Shown here in pieces: positions 1 to 8,904 of a DNA stretch of 64,000 bases (within the stretch, counting starts at the first letter, position 1; every line of letters begins with the position of its first letter). The position numbers and the translations under genes are program-made. The notes under the pieces were generated by a model that made no database searches, was not told the origin of the DNA, and worked only from the letters and a program-made list of their open reading frames with translations. This stretch comes from DASQFQ01 sp963730115 (GTDB lineage Bacteria > Actinomycetota > Thermoleophilia > Solirubrobacterales > Solirubrobacteraceae), in NCBI GenBank assembly GCA_963730115.1, contig CAVSQM010000004.1:1-64000 (forward strand). Reading direction: 5' to 3'.

Positions 1-384
1 CCGACGTCTTGGCGACGCTCGAGGACCCGATCGACGCGGCCTTTGCTCGTGCGCTCAGCGAGGGGATGGTTGCGCGTGAGGTTCCCGAGGCGGTCATGGC
101 AAGGCTCTGCGGAACCTCAAGGTTGCCAGCGCCGCGTTTGGCGCGATGTCGTTCGAGGGGTTGCTACAGGCCGCCGATCCGCCGCTGGACACCAGTAGGA
201 TGTATCTACAACCCTAATCGTCTGGGGTGCACGCGACTCGCTACTCCCACGCGGAGACCAGGAGGCGATGGCGACGGAGATCCCGGGAGCCCGGTTAGTG
301 GTCTACCCCGACGTAGGCCACCTACCGATACTCGAGGCGCCCGCGCGCGTGGCCGCCGACATCACGGCGCTCTGCGAGGTGGTC
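1..384 (+). pseudogene. alpha/beta hydrolase, 3' part, degenerate copy (copy A)
   Basis: This is the 3' portion of an alpha/beta hydrolase that runs in from outside the window. Its DNA matches the reverse complement of the intact gene at 49302-50096, but small indels around positions 110-160 and 195-215 break the frame. The stop codon of the intact copy (CAG TAG) is replaced by CAG TCG, so reading would run on. The recognisable C-terminal part includes the segment leading to the catalytic histidine (YPDVGHLPI). About 135 bp of shared non-coding sequence follows, up to the dispersed repeat at 518. It is a decayed duplicate rather than a working gene. Confidence 0.85.
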
Positions 385-517
385 ACTGCGCAGTCGATGG
401 CCGCGGCGGCCTGTCTGTCGGCGCTCCCGCTCACCCCTGCGTAAGCAGGAGACATGAGGGGGCCGTCCGGCACCAGCGCTGTGGACGACAACCAAACGCC
501 ATCCCGGCCGCGCTGGA

Positions 518-541
518 GAGTGCTGCTTTGCGCGACAAGCG
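518..541 (+). repeat. dispersed palindromic repeat, copy 1
   Basis: The 18-nt core GAGTGCTGCTTTGCGCGA is perfect and is followed by CAAGCG. The sequence to the left (from about 481) is identical to that beside copy 26, and identity between the two loci ends exactly after GCGCGA. Confidence 0.85.
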
Positions 542-595
542 ATAGCCGGCGACGGAGCCGGCGACACGGCCGAGACCCTTCGCTCGACCCGGTGA

Positions 596-1429
596 TCAGG
601 GCGCCGGCACCGCGAGCCCGTACCACCGCACCGCAGCGGCGCCCAGCACCGCCTCGCGGCCGACGCCGGTGACCCCGCACGTCGCGACGGCGGCGCTCAT
701 GTCACGCCACGCCTGCACGTAGGAGCAGCGCAGCAGCACGACCGGCCAGTTGCTGGCGAGCATCAACCGGTGCGGGGTGAACTGCTCGACGGTGTGGGCG
801 ACGCAACCGGTCAGCGCGCTCGCGTCCCACCTTTCCCAGGCCGTCAGTACGTCGATGCCCACCGAGAGCTTGAGCGCGACGTTCGAGCGGGCGGCGAGCG
901 CTCGGACGGCGCCGGCCCACGGCTCCCAGGGCGCGCCGTCCAGCGGCGGGCGCGCGAGGTGGTCGACGACGATCCGCAGCCTCGGCACGGCCGCCGCGAG
1001 CTCGCAGACGGCCTTGACCTGGCCGGTCGTCACCGCCACGACGTCCCAGGCGAGACCGCGGTCGGCGAGCTCGCCGAACAGGGCGCGGACGTCGGGGCCG
1101 GCGAGCCAGTCGAGCGACTCGCGACCGACGAGGCAACGAACGCCGGACAGGCGCGGCATCCCGTCGATCCGGTCGAGCTCGCGGCGGGCGGCGCTGGGAT
1201 CGCGTAGCGGCAGCCAGGCGACGACGCCGGCCACTGTCCGGGTGGCGCTCTGGTAGGCGCGCAGCCGGTCGTTCTCAGCGGGCTCGTCGGCAGACTGGAC
1301 GAGCACGGTCGCCGTGACGCCCGCGGTGCGCAGCTCGCCGCGCAGGTGCTCGGGCTCGTAATCGTGTGCCGGCGTCCGCGGTCGTGCGTCGGTCCGCCAA
1401 TAGTGGTGGTGCGCGTCGACGACCGTCAT
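596..1429 (-). CDS. amidohydrolase family 2 (TIM-barrel metal-dependent hydrolase)
   Basis: The 277-residue protein begins MTVVDAHHHYW, the N-terminal HxH metal signature of amidohydrolase_2/L-fuconolactonase-like enzymes. A second conserved stretch, VVDHLARPPLDG, lies near residue 160, and NWPVV near residue 240 is where family members often carry the catalytic aspartate region. Family members hydrolyse lactones or cyclic amides of sugars and aromatics in the cytoplasm. The start was placed at the ATG overlapping the stop of the upstream dehydrogenase (ATGA), which implies translational coupling. A longer reading from 1549 would run through the dehydrogenase. The substrate is unknown; the partner dehydrogenase suggests a small catabolic operon. 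Confidence 0.75.
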   Translation of the reverse strand: MTVVDAHHHYWRTDARPRTPAHDYEPEHLRGELRTAGVTATVLVQSADEPAENDRLRAYQSATRTVAGVVAWLPLRDPSAARRELDRIDGMPRLSGVRCLVGRESLDWLAGPDVRALFGELADRGLAWDVVAVTTGQVKAVCELAAAVPRLRIVVDHLARPPLDGAPWEPWAGAVRALAARSNVALKLSVGIDVLTAWERWDASALTGCVAHTVEQFTPHRLMLASNWPVVLLRCSYVQAWRDMSAAVATCGVTGVGREAVLGAAAVRWYGLAVPAP

Positions 1430-2312
1430 CGACCGCCGCGCGTGTCGCGTCCCTCCCGGGCGTGGGCCTCGAGCCGTGCGGCCAGCATCTGCGCCAGCAG
1501 GCCCCGACCGGGACCGCGACTCCAGCGTCCCGGGCGGCGGCCACGACATCCCACAGGTCCTTGCTCCAGGGCCGCTCTCGCACCGGCGTGCCGCCCGCGT
1601 CGTAGGCAGCGGCGACGTCGTCGAAGAAGCCCCAGTTGCGCGCCACCCACGAGTCGCCGGTGCTCGTGGCGACCGCCGCGAGCACCGTGTCGGCCTCGAC
1701 CTCGTACGCGCGCGCGAGGTCGAGCGCCTCGTGCACGCCGGCGAGCGCGCTGAACATCATCAGCTGGTTGGCCAGCTTGACCGCAGATCCGGCACCCGAC
1801 GGGCCGACGTGCCGGATGTCCGTGGCGACCGCGGCGAGCACGGGACCCGCGCGCCGCATCACCGCGGCGTCGCCGCCGACCATCACCGTCAGCTCGCCCG
1901 CCAGCGCGCGGTCGGGTCCCCCGGACACGGGCGCGTCGAGGAGGCCGACGCCGCGCTCGGCCGCCTGGCGGGCGAGCCGGCGCGCGGTGCCGGGCAGGAT
2001 CGTGCTGTGGACCAGCACCACGGCGTCGGGCGCCAGCGCCGGCAGGAGACCCGGCGCACCGTCGGACCCGCGCAGAACCTCCTCGACCGCCGCATCATCG
2101 GGGACGGCCAGCGCCACCACCACGCACGCTGCAAGCTCGGCAGGGCTGCCGGCCGCCCGCGCGCCGTCCTGCACGCAGGGCTCGATCTTCTCTGACCGAA
2201 GGTCGGCGACCGTGACCTCCCAGCCGTCGCGCAGCAGGGCTCTCGCCATGGGCTGCCCGAGGTTGCCCAGGCCGATGAAGCCGATCCGGGCGTCCGGGGC
2301 AACGGGCTCCAT
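1426..2312 (-). pseudogene. 3-hydroxyisobutyrate dehydrogenase-like NAD(P)-dependent reductase, frameshifted
   Basis: The start is MEPVAPDARIGFIGLGNLG with the Rossmann GxGxxG. The family substrate motif (DAPVSGGPDRA, about residue 120) and the catalytic lysine region (GSAVKLANQLM, about residue 170) are present, so this is a beta-hydroxyacid dehydrogenase. Near 1500 the frame breaks. The expected C-terminus (LLAQMLAARLEAHAREG) continues in another frame to a TGA at 1426-1428 that overlaps the next gene's ATG. The gene spans 887 nt, one base short of a whole number of codons, so a single base is missing. Either the gene is newly broken or the base was lost in sequencing. Only the last ~25 residues are affected. 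Confidence 0.8.
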
Positions 2313-2439
2313 GTCTCCGTGGACGATACGGCGTCGGCAGCGCCTGGGGCGTCGGGGACGTTCCACAACCGGGACCGGCCGTACGGGGAGTGTGTGCGGG
2401 CTGGCAAAGCGGCGATCACGCTCCAGCGTCCCCCGCCGC

Positions 2440-3095
2440 CGGTTCCCCGCCAGACCTGCTGAAGGCGGAGGTAGTCCATGAGCACGATGTTCTCCTGCAC
2501 GATGATCTCGTGGGCGTGGCGGGAGACGAGGAACTCGTAGTCGCTGTGCCGCACGGGCCAGCCGCCCGGGTCGAGGTCCTTCGCCTCGTCGTCGGCGAGC
2601 GCTGGATGCACCGCCCACTGGCTCAGCCCGCTCGGCAGGGTCCGCAGCATCTCCGCGTAGCGAGTGGACTTGTCGTCGAGCTCGAGCGAGAAGCTGTCGA
2701 GCAACGGATGATCGGCCGCCGGCCAGTCCGTCCGCCTTGAGTCGTCGCTGGACACTGCGATCGGCGGCTCGCAACGCGAGCCCGTACTCGTGCGCGAGCG
2801 CGACGCTCAGCTCGAGAACGTCGTCACGGCCGCCGTCGCGCAGGCAATGCCAGTCCAGATGCGTCGGCTCGAGCTTCGCCGTGAACACCTTCTCGATCTG
2901 CGCCCGAAACTCCAGTTCGAGCTCGTCAAGCCGCGCCTGCGCCATCAGCTCATCCACCCGGTGCACGCCAAAGAGCTCCCCGTCTTCATCGAGGAGCGAC
3001 GGCACCTTCTCCTTCGGCACCAACGGCCCCAGCGATGCCGGTGCAGTCGCAGACGACCGTCAGATGGACGCCGAACGGGATTGCGCCGACAACGC
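2440..3095 (-). pseudogene. YdjC/ChbG-type carbohydrate deacetylase, fragmented
   Basis: Pieces in three frames together resemble a YdjC-family deacetylase: FGVHLTVV, then VPSLLDEDGELF..EFRAQIEKV....PTHLDWH (metal-binding TH.D.H region), then SRHAHEIIVQENIVLMDYLRLQQVW (C-terminal end). Frame changes occur near 3035 and 2735, and the 5' end, which should hold an NADDFG metal site, is missing. The family removes acetyl groups from oligosaccharides such as chitobiose. It sits upstream of the dehydrogenase on the same strand, so it may once have been the first gene of that operon. It cannot give an intact enzyme as read. Confidence 0.65.
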
Positions 3096-3260
3096 GGTTG
3101 TCTTTCGTGGCCGGGCCGAACGGGCCGCGACGACGTGATCGAGATCGATCACCAGCGCCGCGGCGATCGCGGTGCCCAGCACCCGCTGCGGCGTGCGGGC
3201 GGCCAGCGGCGCGACGACCAGCGCGGCGAGCGCGGCGTGCTGCAGCGGATCGCTGTACAT
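3060..3260 (-). pseudogene. 5' fragment of a small membrane metal-dependent hydrolase-like gene
   Basis: An ATG at 3260 opens a reading frame beginning MYSDPLQHAALAALVVAPLA, followed by a hydrophobic segment and VIDLDHVVAARSARPR. This is the arrangement of the YbcI/DUF457 type (membrane segments with an aspartate/histidine metal site). The frame runs straight into the YdjC remnant and stops at 3060, so only the front ~65 residues survive. The junction looks like a deletion scar joining two unrelated genes. The family call is tentative. Confidence 0.4.
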
Positions 3261-3574
3261 GCGCACGAGCCTCGCCAAATCCGGTGCGGGCGGCTCGGGT
3301 CTCACGCTCGCGACTCTACATTTTGACGCGTCGGAACGGGCCGCGAGTCCGATCGTCAAGGCGTCCTCGAGGTGCGGACTCGAAGGCCTGTTTTCGGTGC
3401 GGATCAGGCGAGGCGTGAAGACGCCGCATACTCAAAGGGCAGGGGCGCTTCGGGCCGCGTGACATTGCCGGCCGCTGCTGCACCTCCCCAGTCCGTCGCG
3501 TGTCCCGCGCGGCTCGCATACAGCCCAGGGCAGTGGGTAGGCCTGTCCCGCGATCAACTTGAGAGGAGGCCTTC
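3261..3574. other. non-coding stretch upstream of sodC
   Basis: No reading frame with credible protein character was found. The last part carries the sodC leader. No clear -35/-10 pair or palindrome was seen. Confidence 0.4.
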
Positions 3575-4177
3575 ATGCCTCGAGTCAGGACCATCCTCGC
3601 CGTTCTCGCCGCGCTGGGGCTCGGGGGCGCTGGTGTCGCCCTCGCCGAGCCCGGCCGTGGCGCTGGCGAAACCGATCACAGGGATGGCGCGGATAAAGGC
3701 GATCACCACGGCAAGCGTGACCGGGTCGCATCCGCCACTCTGAGGAACGCTGCGGGCGAGACGATCGGCCGCGTCCGAATGCGCGAGCGTCGCCGCGACG
3801 GCGAGGTTCGAGTCCTTGTTCGTGTCCACGACCTGGCGCCCGGGTTTCACGGGTTCCACGTCCACACGACCGGCCGCTGCGACGCGCCGGCGTTTACGAC
3901 GGCGGGCGGGCACTTCAACCCGGCTGGCGCGACCCACAACGCCCATGCCGGCGACCTGCCGAGCCTGCTCGTCCAAGCCGACGGGACGGCCAAGCTGGCT
4001 GCCGCCACGGATCGCTTCTCGATCGCCGACCTGCGCGACGCGGACGGCAGCGCGGTGATGGTCCACTCCGGGCCGGACAACTTCGCGAACATCCCCCCGC
4101 GCTACGGCACCCCGGACCAGGAAACGCTCAACACCGGCGACTCCGGCACGCGGGTCGCGTGTGGAGTCGTGCGCTGA
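3575..4177 (+). CDS. sodC: secreted Cu/Zn superoxide dismutase
   Basis: The 200-residue protein has an N-terminal signal segment (LAVLAALGLGGAGVALA) and a charged His/Asp-rich linker (residues 30-50). It converts superoxide to hydrogen peroxide and oxygen outside the membrane. The metal ligands are in place: H95 and H97 (FHVHTTG), H113 (GGHFNP), H121 and H124 (HNAHAGD), D127, and H164 (VMVHSGPDN). C102 and C196 are the conserved disulfide pair. The start is supported by AGGAGG five bases upstream. The gene stands alone between the amidohydrolase group and a repeat, so it is probably monocistronic. No loss of key residues was seen. Confidence 0.92.
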   Translation: MPRVRTILAVLAALGLGGAGVALAEPGRGAGETDHRDGADKGDHHGKRDRVASATLRNAAGETIGRVRMRERRRDGEVRVLVRVHDLAPGFHGFHVHTTGRCDAPAFTTAGGHFNPAGATHNAHAGDLPSLLVQADGTAKLAAATDRFSIADLRDADGSAVMVHSGPDNFANIPPRYGTPDQETLNTGDSGTRVACGVVR

Positions 4178-4357
4178 TCAAGCGGTGAGCACGGTGGCGG
4201 CGGACCCGCGGCAGCGCCCGCCGCCACCCTGACGAGAGGGAGCAGCCCGTACCGGCACACCGCGGTGCGCTCGCTCAGGACGACGCGGCCGTCTCCGCTC
4301 GGGTGCCCGAGACGCCTGTTTGGGCGACGACGAAGAACCGAGCAAGCCGCGCCTGCG

Positions 4358-4381
4358 GAGTGCTGCTTTGCGCGAATAGCA
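4358..4381 (+). repeat. dispersed palindromic repeat, copy 2
   Basis: The perfect 18-nt core is followed by ATAGCA. The left half (4288-4357) is also found beside copies 18 and 27. The right half (to about 4424) matches copy 16 on the other strand almost base for base. This copy therefore shares each half with a different partner. Confidence 0.85.
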
Positions 4382-4412
4382 GGAGCGAGAGCGGCTCAAC
4401 GATAGACACCCC

Positions 4413-6452
4413 GCTCGTCGTCCGAAGCGGGCGTGCGCCGAAGCCAGGGGTGACGGTCGCTTCGCGCAACAACGCAGAAGCCTCGCGCTCGTGGCGCGCC
4501 GTCAAGGAGCTGGTACCGCTCAATCTGTACTTGCGCAGTTGTCTCGAGTAGCCGAGAAGCGTCACGGCCGACAACCGATACTTCAGAGTCGTCGCCTGCG
4601 CGGCAATCGGCGGCCTGGGCCGCTACTACCGGCGCCGTCCCAGGCGGCGTCCCCAGTCACGTGCGAGCAGAAAGCGAATGAGGCGCAGCGCGAGCTTACC
4701 CTTGCGCGCGGTGTAGGGGTACCAGAGGAGCTCCGACCTGGGTGTCAGCCGGGTTGCGGTGACCGCCTGCGGCCGGCAGTACTTGCGAACCCCGTGTGCG
4801 CCACCGAGCCGTGCGCCAACGCCTGACTCCTTCCAGCCGCCTTGTGGCACGGGAAACGTGAAGACGTTGGTGAACATGTCGTTGACGTTCACCGCGCCTA
4901 CCTCCAGGCGCCGAGCGAGACGCTCACCGCGGGCGCGGTCCCGAGTCCAGATGCTGGCCGACAGCCCGTAGCTCGAGTCGTTCGCGAGCCGGATCGCCTC
5001 TTCGGCGTCTTTGACCTTCATCACCGGCAGCGTCGGGCCGAACGTCTCCTCGCGCATGCAGCTCATCGACTGTTCGACGTCCACGAGCACGGTGGGCTCG
5101 AAGAACGCTCCCGGCAGGTCCGCGCGCTTGCCGCCGACGAGTGCGCGTGCCCCCTTCCCCAGCGCCTCGGACACGTGCCGCTCGACGATGGCGAGCTGGG
5201 TTTCGCTGGAGAGCACCCCGACGTCGGCGTCGAAGCCCAGGCGGTCGGGGCCCTGGCGCAGGCCGCGCACGCGCTCGGTTACCAGCGCGACGAACTCGTC
5301 GTGCACCGGCTCCTCGACGTAGACGCGCTCAACGGAAGTGCATGCCTGGCCGGTGTTGGCCATGCCGCCCCAGACCGCACCGTTCGCCGCTCGTTCGAGG
5401 TCGGCGTCGGCGAGCACGACCATCGCGTCTTTGCCCCCGAGCTCGAGGCTGTATGGGATCAGCCGCTCGCCGGCGCGCTGGGCGATCCTTCTGCCTGTCC
5501 GGGTAGAGCCGGTGAACTGGATGAAGTCGGCCTCGTCAACCAGCGAGGCGCCAGTGGCTCCCGCGCCGGTCAGGCATTCGAGCACTCCTGGAGCGCCCAG
5601 GTCCTCGCGCCAGCCACGGACGATCTCGCGGGTGGCGAGCGGGGTCAGCTCAGACGGCTTGATGGCGACCGCTGCACCCGCCAACAGCGCGGGCACCGAA
5701 TCGGCCAGGGCGACCGAAGATGGGGAAGTTCCACGGGCAGATGACGCCCACGACCGGGTATGGCCGGTAGGCGATCGTCAACCTCTTGCTCGCGGTGAGC
5801 AGACCGTGCGGCCGCGGATGCAAGTCGGCCAAGAACTTCTCGGCACGCTTCCGGTAGTACTCGATCAAGTCGATCGCCGTCGGGACCTCCAGGCTGGCCT
5901 CCTGCCACGGCTTCCCCGTCTCCCGCTGGAGCAGCTCCGCGACGCGCTCATCGTTGTCGAACAGCCAGTCACGCAAGCGCCCGAGCCAGTGGCCTCGGCC
6001 GATCGGTCCGAGCGCCTCCCAAGCCGGCTGGTGGCCCCGCAGTCGCCCGACGGCGGCGCGCACGTCCTCGGCGCCGTGATCGGGCAAGGAGGCGACCAAG
6101 GAGCCATCCGCGGGCGACCTCACCTCGAAGTCCGGAGCAGGCTGCGGACCGTTCCCGGACGGCCGCGCTCCGATCTCGTGCGCGCCCGTGGACTTCACCT
6201 CGGGGTCGCTCGCCCCCATCAGTGCTTGATCTTCTCACGGCTCGATCGGCAATGCCAATCGACACCAGGTCGCGGACGATCGACACGGGCGCGGACCCGA
6301 TCAGCGCCGGCGTCACGCACACCTCGTGGAGCAGGGAGATCTCGCCGCCACCCGATCGATCATCACGCTCGCGATCGCGTGGAGACGGACTTCCGCTCGG
6401 GACGAGAACGACGCGCCGAACCGGGCGCCTGGTGAGTGCTCCTTTGCGCGAG
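4413..6452 (+). repeat. duplicated module, copy 1 (partner 59313-61351)
   Basis: About 2.04 kb is nearly identical and in direct orientation to 59313-61351, 55 kb away. Identity starts in the right half of repeat copy 2 (GCTCGTCGTCC) and ends inside the core of repeat copy 3, at GCGCGAG. The two copies differ by one base in length, which is the frameshift in this copy's aldehyde dehydrogenase. Confidence 0.9.
4626..6219 (-). pseudogene. NAD(P)-dependent aldehyde dehydrogenase, frameshifted copy
   Basis: This gene is near-identical to the intact 530-residue gene at 59526-61118. Around 5710-5720 this copy reads ACCGAAGATGGGG where the intact one reads ACCGCAATGGGG, one extra base. That splits the enzyme after the segment VVGVICPWNFP into two frames (5650-6219 and 4626-5696). 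The catalytic glutamate (LELGGKDA) and cysteine (NTGQACTSV) are still encoded in the downstream frame. A few silent or conservative differences elsewhere show the copies have begun to diverge. Given the intact copy, loss of function here would be tolerated. Confidence 0.9.
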
Positions 6453-6457
6453 AAGCG
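6434..6457 (+). repeat. dispersed palindromic repeat, copy 3
   Basis: The core reads GAGTGCTCCTTTGCGCGA, then GAAGCG. The left half, GGACGAGAACGACGCGCC and beyond, is shared with copy 30 because it is part of the duplicated module. The right half differs from copy 30. Confidence 0.85.
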
Positions 6458-6684
6458 CTACCGGCCGTGGTCCTGCAGCCGCGATCTTACGGCTCCACCG
6501 GTCGCAGGGACACATATCTAGCCCTTTGGCGGCCCTGTTCGGCAGCGTCACGCGCAGCCGGTCATCGCCGATGGCAGCGAGCCGTGCGGCGGTGTCGCTT
6601 TACAGACGCAGGGCCGGCGGAGCGACCTCGTGGTCGGGGTAGGCTGGCCCTGTCCATATCGCCCCCGATCCGGGGAGGCTGACT

Positions 6685-7737
6685 ATGTCCTGGCTTTCAC
6701 GCACGTTGACGGTCGTGTGCGTCCTCAGCGCAGGGGGTCTGGCCGCTGGGGTTTCGCCGGCGCTCGGGGCGTTCCCGGGCGAGAACGGGAAGATCTTGTT
6801 CGACGGCTTCCGCACCGGCGGAGAAGCCGATATCTGGACGATGGGCCCAGATGGAACCAACCAGGTGAACCTGACCGCCGGCTCCGACGCGTTTGAAGGT
6901 CGCGCGAGCTGGCGTCCCGACGGGCAGAAGATCCTTTTCATGAGTGATCGCGAGACTCCCGACAATCCCACGCCTCCTCCGCCGTTTCCGGGGCCTGACT
7001 TCGAGATCTTCGTGATGGACGCGGACGGGTCGAACCCGACGCAAATCACCTTCAACGAGATCGATGACGAGCGCCCCACCTGGTCGCCGGACGGCAAGAG
7101 AATCGTTTTCCAGCGGGACTTCGACAAGGTCCGCGGGCAGATCGACTACGACATTTTCACTATGAAGGCCAACGGCAGGCGTGAGCGCAACCTCACCAAC
7201 TCGCCGGGCGTCCAGGACTACGATCCCGACTGGTCACCGAACGGCCGCAGGATCGCCTTCACCAGCGAGCGCGACGGCGACGCCGAGATCTACACGATGC
7301 AGCCGAACGGCTCGCGCGTCCGCCAGCTCACGTTCAGTGACGCGCTGTTCGAGTTCGACGGCGACCCGAACTGGTCGCCGGACAGCCGCAGGATCGCCTT
7401 CTCCAGCGATCGGGATGCCGTCGAGGAGACGCCTTTCCAGATCGAGATCTACACCATGGACGCCAACGGCGATGACCAGACAAGGCTGACGTTCCACGAG
7501 CTCTCCGACTTCCTCCCGGCGTGGTCTCCGGACGGCCGCAAGATCGCCTTCACCAGCTTCCGGGATGCGACTGAAGAGACTGGGGACAACGCGGAGATCT
7601 ACACGATGCGCGCCGACGGCAGCCGTCTCGCAAGGCTCACGCAAGACGTGGCGTTCGACGCCGCGCCCGACTGGCAGCCGGTCGACGACCACCATCACCG
7701 CGACGACCACCACAACGACCACGGGGGGCGCGATTAA
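6685..7737 (+). CDS. secreted TolB-like WD40/PD40 beta-propeller protein
   Basis: The 350-residue protein has a signal peptide (residues 1-29, cleavage near SPALGA) followed by at least five PD40 repeats. Each repeat pairs an EIYTM..DG.N/S..RLT unit with a P.WSPDG..IAF unit, for example DERPTWSPDGKRIVF, DYDPDWSPNGRRIAF and FLPAWSPDGRKIAF. Such propellers are usually extracytoplasmic binding or sensor proteins. No enzyme site is visible. The last ~17 residues are almost only Asp and His (DDHHHRDDHHNDHGGRD), which could bind metal. The start is taken at the ATG before the signal sequence. The gene is alone between repeats 3 and 4, so probably monocistronic. Partner and ligand are unknown. Confidence 0.85.
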   Translation: MSWLSRTLTVVCVLSAGGLAAGVSPALGAFPGENGKILFDGFRTGGEADIWTMGPDGTNQVNLTAGSDAFEGRASWRPDGQKILFMSDRETPDNPTPPPPFPGPDFEIFVMDADGSNPTQITFNEIDDERPTWSPDGKRIVFQRDFDKVRGQIDYDIFTMKANGRRERNLTNSPGVQDYDPDWSPNGRRIAFTSERDGDAEIYTMQPNGSRVRQLTFSDALFEFDGDPNWSPDSRRIAFSSDRDAVEETPFQIEIYTMDANGDDQTRLTFHELSDFLPAWSPDGRKIAFTSFRDATEETGDNAEIYTMRADGSRLARLTQDVAFDAAPDWQPVDDHHHRDDHHNDHGGRD

Positions 7738-7912
7738 GGCGTGGCCCTTGGTATGCCTGACAGCATCCGGCCGGAGGAGCTACCCCGCCCAGTCGGGTAG
7801 GCCGACGACCCTTGAGGCGGAAGATCCCCTCAGTTAGGGGCCTGTCGGCCTGGCTGAGCGGCCCACAGAACTTCGTCGCGGGGCGGGTATGCCTCACTCG
7901 GGTTACGTCGGG

Positions 7913-7936
7913 GAGTGCTGCTTTGCGCGACAAGCG
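7913..7936 (+). repeat. dispersed palindromic repeat, copy 4
   Basis: The perfect 18-nt core is followed by CAAGCG. It lies in the 440-bp gap between the propeller gene and the next secreted protein. No other feature was seen in that gap. Confidence 0.8.
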
Positions 7937-8179
7937 GCATCCGTGCAAGGGGGACTGAAGCGCTATGCCGCGGAGTGCGCAGCGCGTGCGGGTCGTCGCA
8001 ACAGCCGAGCGACGTGGAGGCCGAAAGCACAAAGGCGTCCGTCCGCTGACGAGAGCGCCTACCACCCTTGCTGTCTGCGGCAAGCGCGCGTTAGCGTCGC
8101 CCTGCGCCTACTGTGGAGCAGCAGCCCGCGCCGAGGCGCCGGAATCCTCAGCCTGCTCTGCGTACTAGGGAGGGACGAG

Positions 8180-8650
8180 ATGCGTGCTCGCATGGTCGTC
8201 TTGTCGGTCATGGCACTCCTGCCGCTCGCCGCAGCACCCGCGGCCGCAGATCCGGGCGGAGTTCAGCACAGCGAGATCCCGCGAACGTGTACGACGTTCC
8301 CCGATCTCTACACCTCGTGCGTCGAAGTCCACACGCTGTCAAACAGTGTCGCGTCCGGATCGGGAAGCGTGATGGTCTTCCAGCACACTAGCTACGACTT
8401 CACGATTGTGGGCGATCAGGGTGGTGCATGGGCAGGGTGCTCGGTCACTGATAGCGGCCGCCAAGACACCCACTACGTCGTTCGGGATGGCGAAGTGCAG
8501 CAGTCTCACTACGGAGCGAAAGGTGAGACAAGACTCATCGACTGCTTCGGAACCACCCAGGTGTGTGGGCTCCGCCAGATCGTTACGTTTGCCAACGGCG
8601 AGGTGCGGGCCGACAGAAACGAGGTCATCTGCAGGCCCCAAGCTGTGTGA
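8180..8650 (+). CDS. small secreted protein of unknown function, six cysteines
   Basis: The 156-residue protein starts at ATG 8180 after an AGGGA ribosome site. A signal peptide (MVVLSVMALLPLAAAPAAA) is followed by a mature domain with six cysteines (RTC, TSC, AGC, DCF, QVC, VIC), which would suit three disulfides in an exported fold. No family is recognised. Translation can be extended upstream to 7889, but the signal peptide and ribosome site favour the later start. It is alone in its inter-repeat module. Confidence 0.7.
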   Translation: MRARMVVLSVMALLPLAAAPAAADPGGVQHSEIPRTCTTFPDLYTSCVEVHTLSNSVASGSGSVMVFQHTSYDFTIVGDQGGAWAGCSVTDSGRQDTHYVVRDGEVQQSHYGAKGETRLIDCFGTTQVCGLRQIVTFANGEVRADRNEVICRPQAV

Positions 8651-8732
8651 TCGCGGCTCGCGCATCGCGCCAACACTGAGCCCCGGCCGCGGAGCGATCC
8701 GAGAGAGCGGCCGCGCCAAACCTCGCCGGCGA

Positions 8733-8756
8733 GAGTTCTGCTTTGCGCGAGGAGTA
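8733..8756 (+). repeat. dispersed palindromic repeat, copy 5
   Basis: The core has one change (GAGTTCTGCTTTGCGCGA), then GGAGTA. The right half is well preserved to about 8810 (CACGCGAGATGCC, then TGCTCGTCGTCCGGAGCGGG) and is the best example of the common right half. Confidence 0.8.
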
Positions 8757-8904
8757 GGAGCGAGCGTGGCATCACGCGAGATGCCTGCTCGTCGTCCGGA
8801 GCGGGCGTGAGGAGCCCTCGGCGGAGACGCTCGCTTTCGTGTGGGGGCGGCGGCGACTCTGGGCCGTTGGCGGCGACGTGTGAGTGCGTGTGTGGGTGGC
8901 TGTG

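Noticed and set aside
6220..6433. A regulator fragment on the minus strand beyond the ALDH start (VTPALIGSAPVSIVRDLVSI)
   Set aside because: Present identically in both module copies but without a recognisable domain or start. It may be leader sequence.
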